Source: Muscardinus avellanarius (lineage: Eukaryota; Chordata; Mammalia; Rodentia; Gliridae). From it: DNA of 64,000 nucleotides. A program made the translations under genes and the position numbers. The notes beneath the pieces are model-generated. The model was given only the letters and a program-made list of their open reading frames with translations. It was not told the DNA's origin and searched no databases. Positions 55,512 through 64,000 of this stretch are shown here, piece by piece. Each line of letters opens with the position of its first letter. Within the stretch, counting starts at the first letter, position 1. The stretch is taken from NCBI GenBank assembly GCA_963383645.1, contig OY726574.1, positions 58,777,851 to 58,841,850 on the forward strand, in the 5' to 3' direction.

Positions 55512-55710
55512 TGAGGCTGGGAATGGTGGCGCACGCTTGTAATCCCCATGCTTGGGAGGCAGAGACAGGAGGATCACGCTGGTTCGAAGCCAGCTGCCCT
55601 GGCTTAAGAGACCGTGTTTCCAAATATAAATATAAAAATAGGTCTGGGAGTGTAGCCCGGAGGTAGAAGGGCTTCCAGGAACCCCAGTACCACCAAAAAA
55701 AAAAAAAAAA
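55512..55710 (+). mobile_element. Young dimer SINE with target-site duplication
   Basis: GAGGCTGGGAATGGTGGCGC through CCCCAGTACCACC and poly-A. Flanked by AAAAGTCCTGTG (55498-55509 and 55711-55722). Confidence 0.95.
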
Positions 55711-55777
55711 AAAAGTCCTGTGATTGGAAAGACTGAACCTAGTCTCAGTCACCCCTAGCCCTGTGCCCTTGTACTTG

Positions 55778-55837
55778 TTTCTTTCTTTCTTTCTCTTTCT
55801 TTCTTCCTTCCTTCCTTTTTTTTTCTCTCTCTCTCTC
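55778..55837. repeat. CTTT/CTTC/CT polypyrimidine tract
   Basis: Sixty bases of compound pyrimidine repeats on the tail side of the following SINE fragment. Confidence 0.93.
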
Positions 55838-55960
55838 AATGGAGTCTTGCTAAGTTCTGAGGGTCTCACTAAGTTGCTAAGGCTGGCCTCAAACCTGCGA
55901 TCCTCCTGCCTCAGCCTCTCATGTACTGGTATTACAGGTGTGTATCACCACCCCCAATAT
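55838..55960 (-). mobile_element. SINE left-arm fragment
   Basis: ATGGAGTCTTGCTAAGTTCT through GTGTGTATCACCACC. Confidence 0.88.
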
Positions 55961-56814
55961 TCTTAGTAAACTGTAAAATTTACTAAGATTCTTAGTAAAC
56001 TGTAAAACAGACAAACAAAAACCCCAGGAGTTTCAGCTAGGAGGATTTGTGCACACAGAATATTATGTAGCAAGTCTATCAGGATCATGTAAGCCTGCTC
56101 TCACCACTCATGGCCTCTCCCCAGCCCTCTCCACGTGCCCTCGAAGAGTCCAACCCTGTCTGAGGATCCCCTACTCCCTGTTTCTCATGGGTTTCTAATT
56201 TCCTTCTTTGGGATGAAGACTTCTCCTAAATTCATAGGCAAACATCACTCCCAAGTTCATGCTTTGAATGAATCAGAGTTTGACATAACAGAATACAGAT
56301 TGATATGTAGACTTTTCTTGGCTTTAATATCAAATAGAAATGTTAGGCAAATACATTCCGAGCTCTTATTTTCTTACTGGATAACTTTTGAACTGTTTGT
56401 ATTGATCATTCAAGAAGCAAGCTCAATTATTTCTGAATGAAATCTATTTTGTTTTCCAGATGTATTTCATTTCTCAATCTCATTCTGAAATTGGATGGAT
56501 GTTGGGCGACTCCCAAATTGCCTGGTTCAACTAGCTCTGGCAAAAAAAAAAAAAAAAAGCAAGAATAAATGCTTTTGACCCAGAGCAAATAGATCCAGGC
56601 TTCATAGAACATTGGAAAGAAAATTTGAAATCTTGGCCTGAGGTCCATGCCCACACAAGTACCTTGACCACTGAGAGAGGGAGCCAGAGGCTGAAGTGGA
56701 GGGCCAGGCAGGAGGACAGCTGCTCCATTACCACCCTGCTCCCAGAACTCCAGCTCAGACCCTTCCATCGCTTTGAAGGTCTATTTGTCCAGGTAGATGG
56801 AACATATCCAAACA
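55961..56814. other. Unique sequence, no gene called
   Basis: Contains a short doubled ATTCTTAGTAAACTGTAAAA at 55959-56006 and an A run near 56543. Frames of 94-113 codons on the minus strand run through the A/T run and look spurious. Confidence 0.4.
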
Positions 56815-57615
56815 TTTCTCTTTTTATTGGTGATAATAGTTATGAATCGTATGAGAGTCAAGTGATATGCTCATATGCACAGAACATCTCCGAATGGGAT
56901 GGAACACATCTCTGGTGTGTTTTCCCCCGAATCCCACCCAACTTTCCTCTCCTCCCTCCCGCGCTCCCCAAGCATGTATATGAGGTTGGTAGTGAAACTG
57001 TTTTGTATGGAGGTGACCTTGTTAGAACTGTTTCTTCCCACAATCCTCCTTTTTCCCTCCCCACCTCCCTCCCCAGGCCCTTCCACTGTCCTACTGGTCT
57101 CTCTCTCATTCATCTGAAGTCCTTTTTCTTTCCTACGTTTCTCCTGCTGCTACATATAAGACCCTTGGCTTTCTGAGATTGGCTGATCTCATTCAGCACA
57201 ATATGTTCTCATTCCGTCCATTTTCCTGCAAAGGACATAATTTTGATTTTCCTTATGGCTGAGTAAAATCCCATTGACTGCACAGGCCACATCTTTATCC
57301 ATTCATCTGTGGATGGACACCTGGGCTGGTTCCATGATTTGGCACTGTGAGTTGTGCTGCTCTAAACAAGGAAACTCCTGTGACATCGTAGTATTCTGAA
57401 TTTAATTATTTTGGGGAAGACACCAAAGAGTGGCATCGCTGGATCGTATGGTGGTTCCAGTCCTCGTCTTTTGAGGAAGATCCATCCTCATCTCCACAGC
57501 GGCTGCACTCATTTACAATTCCACCAACAGCATATAAGAGATTTCCCGGCATCCTCACCAGGATTTATTTTTGTTTGTATTCTCAACGACTGCCATTCTA
57601 ACTGGAGTTAGAAAC
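56815..57615 (-). mobile_element. LINE-1 3' end, antisense
   Basis: Pyrimidine-rich 3' UTR, then TGGCTGATCTCATTCAGCAC, CCATTCATCTGTGGATGGAC and TAACTGGAGTTAGAAA. It extends further into ORF2 than most copies here. The 183-codon plus frame at 56625-57176 runs antisense through the UTR and is not a gene. Confidence 0.88.
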
Positions 57616-58084
57616 ATTTAATTTAAAAAGTAGTTACCTCTATTTCTGACTGGGTTCAGTCATAGGGTGTGAGAACACCACACAGGTTTGAAGTAGAACT
57701 AATCGTGTTAGACTTAATTCCACCTTACCGTTTTCTCAGACATATGGTTGAGTGCTGAAACGTTTAATTAAGTGCTTACAAGGACCTTCCTTGCCCCTAC
57801 ATTAGAAATGGTTCTCATGAGGATTATCATCCCCTTGGATTCTTCTAAGAACAAAATCCTTGCTATACCTGGGATTATGAGTGATTTCTGCCTTCTGCTT
57901 GGTCTGACGTTTACAAGTGTATTATCTCCTCAGGTGATAATAAGTAAAGTCCCCCTTCAATAAATAACTTGGAAAAAATAAAATAAAATAAATAAATAAC
58001 TTGGTAATGGCATTCCCAAGACTGGAGCCGGGTGAGGGAGAGCCTTCTTTTTAATAACCTTCATGCTTGGCTCTTCTACATCTT
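57616..58084. other. Unique sequence, nothing recognised
   Basis: A 63-codon frame at 57772 lacks a known domain. Confidence 0.4.
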
Positions 58085-58660
58085 AGTCCATTTTGAGTTG
58101 CTATAGCAGAACACAGAATGCCGCAGTAAGTAATTTATAAAGAACAGAAGCCAGGTATGCCGGCGTACACCTATAATCCCAGTGCTTGAGAGGCTGAGAC
58201 GGGAAGATGACTTGGCAAAGCCTTCAGCGACACAGAAAGACTCTGTTTCAAAATAAAAATGTAAATATGGCTGGAGGTATAGATTAAAGGAAGAATGCCC
58301 TAGGTTTCGTCCCCAGTACTAAGCAAAACAAAACATAAGAGTGGAGATTTATCTCTTTCCATTCTGGAGGCTGCGAATCCCAAGATCAATGTTGTCCCCA
58401 TCCAGCAAGCTCCATCTTCTCGGTTCAGTGTTTGCTGAAGGGCAGAGGGCAAGAACCTGGGGGGGGGGGTGCCAAACGAGCTTTTATAACAAACTAGCTC
58501 TCACAATAGTGAGCCCCCTTCCCAGCTGATGATGTCAATGTAGATTCCGCCCTGGTGACCTATCCGCTCTTCAATGTCCCGCTTCTTAACACTCTTACAA
58601 TGGCAACCCAATTTCAACTTGAGGTTTTGAGGGACATTCAAACATAGCACACTGAAGAGA
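58085..58660 (-). mobile_element. MaLR LTR split by a SINE
   Basis: AGTCCATTTTGAGTTGCTAT and GTAATTTATAAAGAACAGAA before the SINE; AGATTTATCTCTTTCCATTC, TGGAGGCTGCGAATCCCAAG and ATAGTGAGCCCCCTTCCCA after it. This is the antisense order of an MaLR-type LTR. Confidence 0.7.
58150..58336 (+). mobile_element. B1-ID dimer SINE
   Basis: AGCCAGGTATGCCGGCGTAC through CGTCCCCAGTACTAAGCAAA. Confidence 0.9.
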
Positions 58661-58808
58661 AGTCCCAGCACACACCACACCCCAGTGCATATTAAACAAA
58701 CATGTGATGAGCTTATTACAAGTGTTTGCAAACTCAATGTTATGAGCTCAATGTTATGAGCTTCAGGTGATAGGACCACATCTGACTAATGAGTCAATGC
58801 TTAAAAAT

Positions 58809-58853
<45 letters not shown>

Positions 58854-59059
58854 CCTACAGAGTCTGTTTCTCTGGATAACTCTGGTACTCCACCCCTGGC
58901 CCCAGCCCTTACCCTCATCAGCTGTACTAATGGGGGGCAGTCACCCCAGAGGACGCAGTGTGACCCATTGCACAGATCCCACCATCTCTTCAAAGTCCGA
59001 GCTGGGGTGAGGTCCCTTGGTTCACTTACTTTACTTGCTCAAGAGGACATTTAGAAGGA
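58661..59059. other. Unique sequence with (AC)n
   Basis: An AC microsatellite at 58811-58847; otherwise unrecognised. CTCAATGTTATGAG is doubled at 58733-58764. Confidence 0.5.
58811..58847. repeat. (AC)n microsatellite
   Basis: Uninterrupted AC tract. Confidence 0.97.
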
Positions 59060-59653
59060 TATGGAGGGGGCGATGCCTACATACTGCGGATGGATTGTAA
59101 ATTAGTAGAGCCACATATGAAACCACCTCGTGACCCAGCTGCACCACCCCTCAGTGTCTTTCCAAAAGAACTGAAGTCAGAGCACTATAGAGATGCCTGC
59201 AGAGCCATGTTTATTGAGGCACAATTCACAAAAGCCACATTACAGTGTCTGTCAACAGATGACGGGGTAGGAAAAGGTGGCCTATACACACAATGGCATT
59301 ACACTCAGCCATAAAGAAGAAAATCATGTAATTTGCAGGGAAATGGATGGAACGAGAGTATATTATGCTGAGATCAGCCAGACTCAGGAAATTAAAAATA
59401 ATATGTTTTCTCTCATATGTGAAAGCTGAAGAGAAAATGGGAAGTTGAAGGGATTTCTGATAAATGAGGAAAGAAACCAGTAGAATAGTGAAAGGGGCTG
59501 GGGGAGGGAGAGAGGAAGGGGAAGGGGAGGATTGAGGAAGAAAACAGTGCAAATAATGCTGTGTTCATACATGAAGGCACCACTGCCAATCCCACTGACA
59601 TGTCTGGGTAGAGAAACTAGACCCAGAGGCTGGATCAAGATGCAATGATTTAG
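59060..59653 (+). mobile_element. LINE-1 3' end
   Basis: TGTCTGTCAACAGATGACGG, CACAATGGCATTACACTCAG, then a purine-rich 3' UTR and CCAATCCCACTGACATGTCT. Related to 27165-27885. Confidence 0.88.
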
Positions 59654-59872
59654 AGCCGGGCGTGGTGGCGCACGCTTGTAATCCGCGCGCTTGGGAGGCT
59701 GAGACAGGAGGATCGCACAGGTTCGAAGCCAGCCTCAGCTACTTAGCGAAGCTCTCAGCAATTTAGTGAGACCCTGCTTCCAGATAATGTATAAAATAGG
59801 TCTGGGAGTATAGCCCGGAGGTAGAAAAGCCCCTGGGTTCCACCCCCAGTACCACCAAAAAAAAAAAAAAAA
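59654..59872 (+). mobile_element. Young CpG-rich dimer SINE
   Basis: GCCGGGCGTGGTGGCGCACG through CCAGTACCACC and poly-A. The flanks ATGCAATGATTTA and TTGCAATGAATGT suggest a short target-site duplication. Confidence 0.94.
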
Positions 59873-60072
59873 ATTGCAATGAATGTATTCACTGGTGAAG
59901 CCCAGAGAGCAAAGTTCCAGGTCTGAGCCTGAACGGCCCGAGCACACAGATTCTAAACCCAGTGGTGGTGAGGCCTAACAGCAAGGTACGGGAATGGAAG
60001 CTCGGGCAGATTTCACATCAGGGTCCTGAGCTACATTTTCTGCATTTACCTTCACGTGGCCATCTTGGGGTG

Positions 60073-60125
<53 letters not shown>

Positions 60126-60552
60126 GCATGCACATCACTGACTCTTATTACAGTGTATTACATTGCACTAACAAAACTCTCAGAAATAAAATAAACCAAC
60201 AATTTACAAGTGCCACAAACGTGATCATTCTTTGAGTGAGCTCATGGTTTCTGTGAACCTGCCACAGGTACCATTTTCCCTCATTAAAGCACGAAAGGCC
60301 CAGCCTGCCTCCGCACAGGGCACAGTGGGTGCCCTATTTCACTTTAAAGTCTTGTGAGTCACAATGTGTGAGAGCACAAAACAAACACAAATTGTTTTTT
60401 TTTTAAAACCACTCATCTAAGAACATGACAAAGATTGGAAGCAGCAGTGACTTAAGCCCTCTGAAGACTGGAGATTCAAGTAAGTCCACGGGGATCAGAA
60501 TGCCACATGGCATCTCCTCAATGTCTCAGTCAAAAAACTATCAACAGTGTGT
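59873..60552. other. Unique sequence with a (GT)n-GC tract
   Basis: No gene or repeat family recognised apart from the microsatellite. Confidence 0.4.
60076..60133. repeat. (GT)n followed by alternating GCGCGCATGCGCGCATGC
   Basis: Alternating purine-pyrimidine throughout, about 58 bases, with a GC-rich end. Confidence 0.96.
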
Positions 60553-60655
60553 GGTAGCTTACTGAGATCCTGTTTCCAACTCAGAAATAAAAAGGGATGG
60601 GGACGTAGCTCACAGCAGATCACCCCTACGTTCAATCACCAATATCATACGCACT
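60553..60655 (+). mobile_element. Dimer SINE, 5' truncated
   Basis: GTAGCTTACTGAGATCCTGT through TCAATCACCAATATCATACG. Confidence 0.8.
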
Positions 60656-60923
60656 AAATAGTTAGAGAAAAATAGATGTGCTACACCTCGGGTGCTGGGC
60701 TTGGGACACAGACATGAAACCCTGGTCGCACAGAACTCTGGGTAGGTGGGGGAAGCTGTTTCCCAAAAGGTCTGCAGGCCACAGTGGAAAGGTTCAAGGA
60801 GCCTCCTTGATTCATTTTCAACTGATCATTATCCTTGATCAATTGGAGATATTTTTTCCCAGCACTGTTTCTACCTTGTTTTGTATCCTTCTGCTTTTTA
60901 GGTTTTATTTATTTACTTACTTG
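60656..60923. other. Unique sequence
   Basis: No repeat recognised; a 100-codon frame runs from here into the next SINE. Confidence 0.4.
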
Positions 60924-61086
60924 GGGTGCTGGGGATTGAAACCAGCGACACTCCCAGCCCTTTTCATTTTTCTGTTTTGAAATAGGGTCTCGTGAAGTTG
61001 TTGAGGCTGACTTGGGGCCTAAGATGCTCCTGTTTCAGCCTCCCAAGTACTGAGATGATGGCATGTGAGCCCCCATGTCTGGCTTC
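60924..61086 (-). mobile_element. B1-ID dimer SINE
   Basis: GGGGTGCTGGGGATTGAAAC through GTGAGCCCCCATGTCTGGCT. Confidence 0.88.
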
Positions 61087-61239
61087 AGGTGCTGTTTTTG
61101 AATGGATGATCTTACTGACAGATCCAATCTTTAATGTCCCCAAAATAACCTTAAAATCATAGAAGTTATAAGAAAAATAAACCATTGTATCATCCAACTT
61201 GACTGCCAGAAGCCAAGGACAACGTCTTTATAATTATGT

Positions 61240-61435
61240 AACACTTTGCCATTTAGCAAAACATTTTTACACAAATTAATTCCTTTTATCCTTGCCAAAA
61301 CCTCAGGATGCCAACCAGTTAGATAATATCTTCATTTTATAATTAAGTAAACTTAGGCCGAGATTAATTAGGTGACTTCCCATGCCTACCTAACTAATAA
61401 GAGTGTATTCAGTGGGAGAACATAGGTATCCTGAT
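61240..61435 (-). mobile_element. MIR, antisense
   Basis: AACCTCAGGATGCCAACC, ATATCTTCATTTTATAATTA, ACTTAGGCCGAGATTAATTA and TTCAGTGGGAGAACATAGG follow the antisense MIR core order. Confidence 0.65.
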
Positions 61436-61978
61436 TTCTAATCTAATTACATCTAATTAACATATCCTTCTACCTCTAATTAACATCTTCCTCCTGACTA
61501 CATTTTCCTAAACTCAGTAAACCTTACAAAAATTTGCCCAATAAGAAAAACATTAAATTAAATAAATTCATTTGCAGGTAGCCACGTGTCTGCTTAATGA
61601 AGTACCAGATATGGAAACTGACAAATGTTGTTTCCCAGGAAAAGTGGCTGCAGCCATCAGAGGACACTGAGCTGGCGAGAGGTTGCTAGTGCAGATCCCT
61701 AGGAACACCCCCACCCCAGCAGACAGTCGCTCTTTATAATTACTCAATGATGTGCATACGTGGCACTGCTTATAAACAACTCTGAGTCTTTGTCAGCCAT
61801 GAATGGCTCTGCTGGGACAAGTTCATGATGTGATAATACAACTCCCATGTGAATTGTCACAAAATTGGAGCCAGTGGAGCCTGAGCCTCCAGTTTTACTA
61901 TCTTCTGAGGACTTCCTTCTCAGCTGTCCTATAGCGACATGACTGGCATCCTTTCCCCAGAGCTGATCCTTCCTTTAC
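61436..61978. other. Unique sequence, nothing recognised
   Basis: No repeat or exon recognised. Confidence 0.4.
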
Positions 61979-62060
61979 CCTCCTCCTCCTCCTCCTCCTC
62001 CTCCTCCTCCTCCTCCTCCTCCTCCTCCTCCTTCTTCTTCTTCTTCTTCTTCTCTCTCTC

Positions 62061-62104
<44 letters not shown>

Positions 62105-62113
62105 TGTGTGTGT
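61979..62113. repeat. Compound (TCC)n-(TTC)n-(CT)n-(TG)n microsatellite
   Basis: About 54 bases of TCC, 20 of TTC, a short CT run and about 48 of TG with one CGCG interruption; tail side of the following SINE. Confidence 0.97.
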
Positions 62114-62808
62114 TTTGAGAGGTGTACCAGAATTGAACTTAGGGGCATTTAATCTCTGAGCTACACCCCAGCACTTTTTCTTTTTATTTCATTTTTTAAT
62201 TTTTATTGATTAATTGTAGTCATACATCTTACTGGAGTACAAGATGGTGGAGGCATACATGCACACATCGCTCTTATAGCCATTCCCCAATTCCCACATC
62301 ATTCCCTTCCCCTTCCTAGCCCTCTAATATTTAGCTTAATGATTGACTTTGATATGTTTGTGAATGTACATCATGTGTATTGGGAATTTCCCTCTCCCCC
62401 CTCCCATCCCTGTCAGTTAGGTGCCTTATTTGCTCATCTATAGTTTCTCTTCTTCATCTAGAGTTCCTCCTATGACCCATTTTTTCCCTAGCTTCTGCAT
62501 ATTAAAGACAGCATACCATTTCTTTTTTTATGACTGACTACTCTCACTTAGCATAACGTTATCCAGTTCCATTCATTTCCCTGTAAATTATGTAATTGTG
62601 TTCTTCTTTATGACTGAGTAAAATTCCATTGTGTACATATCCCATAGTTTTGTAATCCATCGGTTGATGGACATCTTAGCTGGTCCCATAGTTTGAAGAT
62701 GAGGATGGAGTCTGCTATTTTTTATTTCAAAACAGGATAGCACCAAGTTTCAGAGGGTCTAAGTTGCTGCAATCCTCTTGTCTCAGCGTCCCAATTACTG
62801 GCATCACT
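62114..62808 (-). mobile_element. Dimer SINE split by a LINE-1 3' end
   Basis: The ID arm is 62114-62176 (GAATTGAACTTAGGGGCATT). The left arm resumes at 62718 (TTTATTTCAAAACAGG) and ends near ACTGGCATCAC. Confidence 0.85.
62191..62697 (-). mobile_element. LINE-1 3' end inside a SINE
   Basis: CATACATCTTACTGGAGTAC tail region, pyrimidine-rich UTR, CTCTCACTTAGCATAACGTT, and a truncated GGTTGATGGACATCTTAGC. TTTTTATTTC at 62181-62190 and again at 62719-62728 is a likely target-site duplication. Confidence 0.92.
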
Positions 62809-63436
62809 TTTTGATCCCATAAGAAAATTCCCCAAGGCAAGTATATATCCGGTGCCTAGTTTTCCAATACTGAACATTAATGCTAGTCATACTCTTCCTT
62901 TGTGACATCAGCCAAGGTGATGATCCTGCGTTAACCTCCAGTTCTACTTCAGGCATCCCACAGGGAAATTTTAACACCAGGAGGTATAAAGCAGAAGAAA
63001 ATTGGGATTTAGCAGCCACTAGGTAGCTGGTACCACGGCTAAAGATAGCCCTATCCGGCTGGTCTACAACTGGGTTTACGTCAAAGTTCTCCTAGATATT
63101 TTTTATTTTATTGACTTGAAAGCAGATTTGTTTTTATATATTTCTATTCCACAAATAACCGGATGCAGAGACAATGATGCGTGATGTTGAGAGGGGGACG
63201 CTGCAGCATAATCCATGGCATTGAATATCAAGCAGGGAATAAAAAGAGTTTGAGAAGAGAAAGGTCAGAATAAATTACAGCCCTTAGCTCAGCAGAGAGT
63301 GGACAGGTGTGGATACTCACAGGGTAAAACAGCAGCCAAGTGGCAGAAATTTTGAATCAGAAAGAGAAAGCCTCAACAGAAAAATACTGGTAGTAAAAGG
63401 ATGATACAGAAACTTAAGAGGCTAGAAAAGTAGAGC
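62809..63436. other. Unique sequence, nothing recognised
   Basis: No repeat or gene recognised. Confidence 0.4.
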
Positions 63437-63641
63437 TTTTTTTTTCAGTACTGGGGATAGAATCCCAGGCCATTCTACCTCCAAGCTACACCCCAGTCCT
63501 ATATTTTATTCTTTATTTTGAAACAGGGTTTCAGTAAGTTCAGTGGGCCTCACTAAGTAGCTGAGGCTGTCCACGAAACACAATCCTCCTGTCTCAGCCT
63601 CCCAAATACTGTGATTATAAGTGTGCACTACCACACCCAGC
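63437..63641 (-). mobile_element. B1-ID dimer SINE
   Basis: CAGTACTGGGGATAGAATCC through CACTACCACACCCAGCT. Confidence 0.94.
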
Positions 63642-63674
63642 TGAGCTTTAATTTCTGAATGAATGAAAATATTC

Positions 63675-63905
63675 AGCCAAGCGTGGTGGCACACACTTGT
63701 AATCCCAGCATTTGGGAGGCTGAGACAGGAGGATTGTGGTTTGTGGACAGCCTCAGCTACTTAGTGAGGCCCTCCACAACTTAGCAAAACCCTGTTTCAA
63801 AATAAAGAATAAAAAATTGGGCAGGGGGTGTAGCTCAGAGGTCGAATGTCCCTGGATTCCATCCCCAGATCCGCAAAAAGAAAAAAAAAAGAAAGAAAAG
63901 AAATA
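63675..63905 (+). mobile_element. B1-ID dimer SINE
   Basis: AGCCAAGCGTGGTGGCACAC through CCATCCCCAGATCCGCAAAA, then an A- and G-rich tail. Confidence 0.94.
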
Positions 63906-63963
63906 AAATATTCCACTGATTAAAAAAAAATTTCACTCTACTTTTAAAACCTCTACATATTTA

Positions 63964-64000
63964 AGCCAGGCATGGTGGCACACACTTGTAATCCCAGCTT
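63964..64000 (+). mobile_element. Dimer SINE, cut by the window end
   Basis: AAGCCAGGCATGGTGGCACA through TGTAATCCCAGC; the rest lies outside the window. Confidence 0.85.

Noticed and set aside
56625..57176. 183-codon plus-strand open frame, the longest in the window
   Set aside because: Its 3' half runs antisense through an L1 3' UTR (pyrimidine-rich on this strand), giving Pro/Ser/Leu-rich sequence; no recognisable protein.

Overview
This window is mammalian nuclear DNA, most likely from a squirrel-family rodent (Sciuridae). The main clue is about fifty copies of one composite SINE. It has a 7SL-derived B1-like left arm (consensus start GGCTGGGCRTGGTGGC, ending near ACCCTGTTTCAAAATAAA) joined to a tRNA-Ala-derived ID-like right arm (GGGCTGGGGGTGTAGCTCAGAGGTAGA, ending CAATCCCCAGTACCACAAAA). 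B1/ID dimers of this kind are known from squirrels and their relatives. The rest is typical mammalian intergenic or intronic sequence: LINE-1 fragments, mammalian-wide DNA transposon relics (Tigger and hAT types), MaLR and other LTR relics, MIRs and many microsatellites.

I find no gene I can defend. The longest open frames (up to about 180 codons) lie in LINE-1 relics, microsatellites or SINEs, or in unique sequence with no recognisable protein. The only gene-derived relic I can name is a 7SL RNA (signal recognition particle RNA) pseudogene on the minus strand at 54108-54350. A possible but weak 108-base exon lies at 54826-54933. The window could be an intron or intergenic; nothing here decides that.

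Layout. 1-3790: unique DNA with an MLT1-like LTR relic. 3795-7345: old LINE-1 pieces, one split by an MaLR LTR. 7345-10580: unique and SINE-poor. 10584-12300: a Tigger-like DNA transposon split by a SINE and a LINE-1 tail, then a LINE-1 3' end. 13712-14518: a large inverted repeat with a SINE fragment in its spacer. 15956-17300: a perfect 282-base tandem duplication followed by a pile-up of SINEs, one a free-standing ID monomer. 18160-21325: LINE-1 3' ends and SINEs. 22215-22610: an LTR on the minus strand. 26330-27885: LINE-1 endonuclease/RT-region and 3'-end pieces. 28731-31782: nested SINEs, a hAT-type MER element, and a SINE plus LINE-1 tail sharing one target site. 33310-37625: MIR, Tigger-like relics, a trimeric SINE and LINE-1 3' ends. 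37627-43170: SINEs, long microsatellites and a probable endogenous retrovirus remnant. 43985-46525: three LINE-1 3' ends in a row on the minus strand. 48168-48501: a Tigger/MER2-type element. 50125-64000: SINEs, LINE-1 3' ends, the 7SL pseudogene, an MaLR LTR split by a SINE, and a SINE split by a LINE-1.

What is worth a second look is structural rather than coding: the inverted repeat, the perfect tandem duplication, a perfect 22-base hairpin, repeated use of one insertion site, a trimeric SINE, and a young CpG-rich SINE subfamily whose ID arm has lost its internal B box. I see no evidence of an undescribed gene system. Family names come from recognising consensus sequences by eye; boundaries of old elements are good to roughly 10-30 bases.
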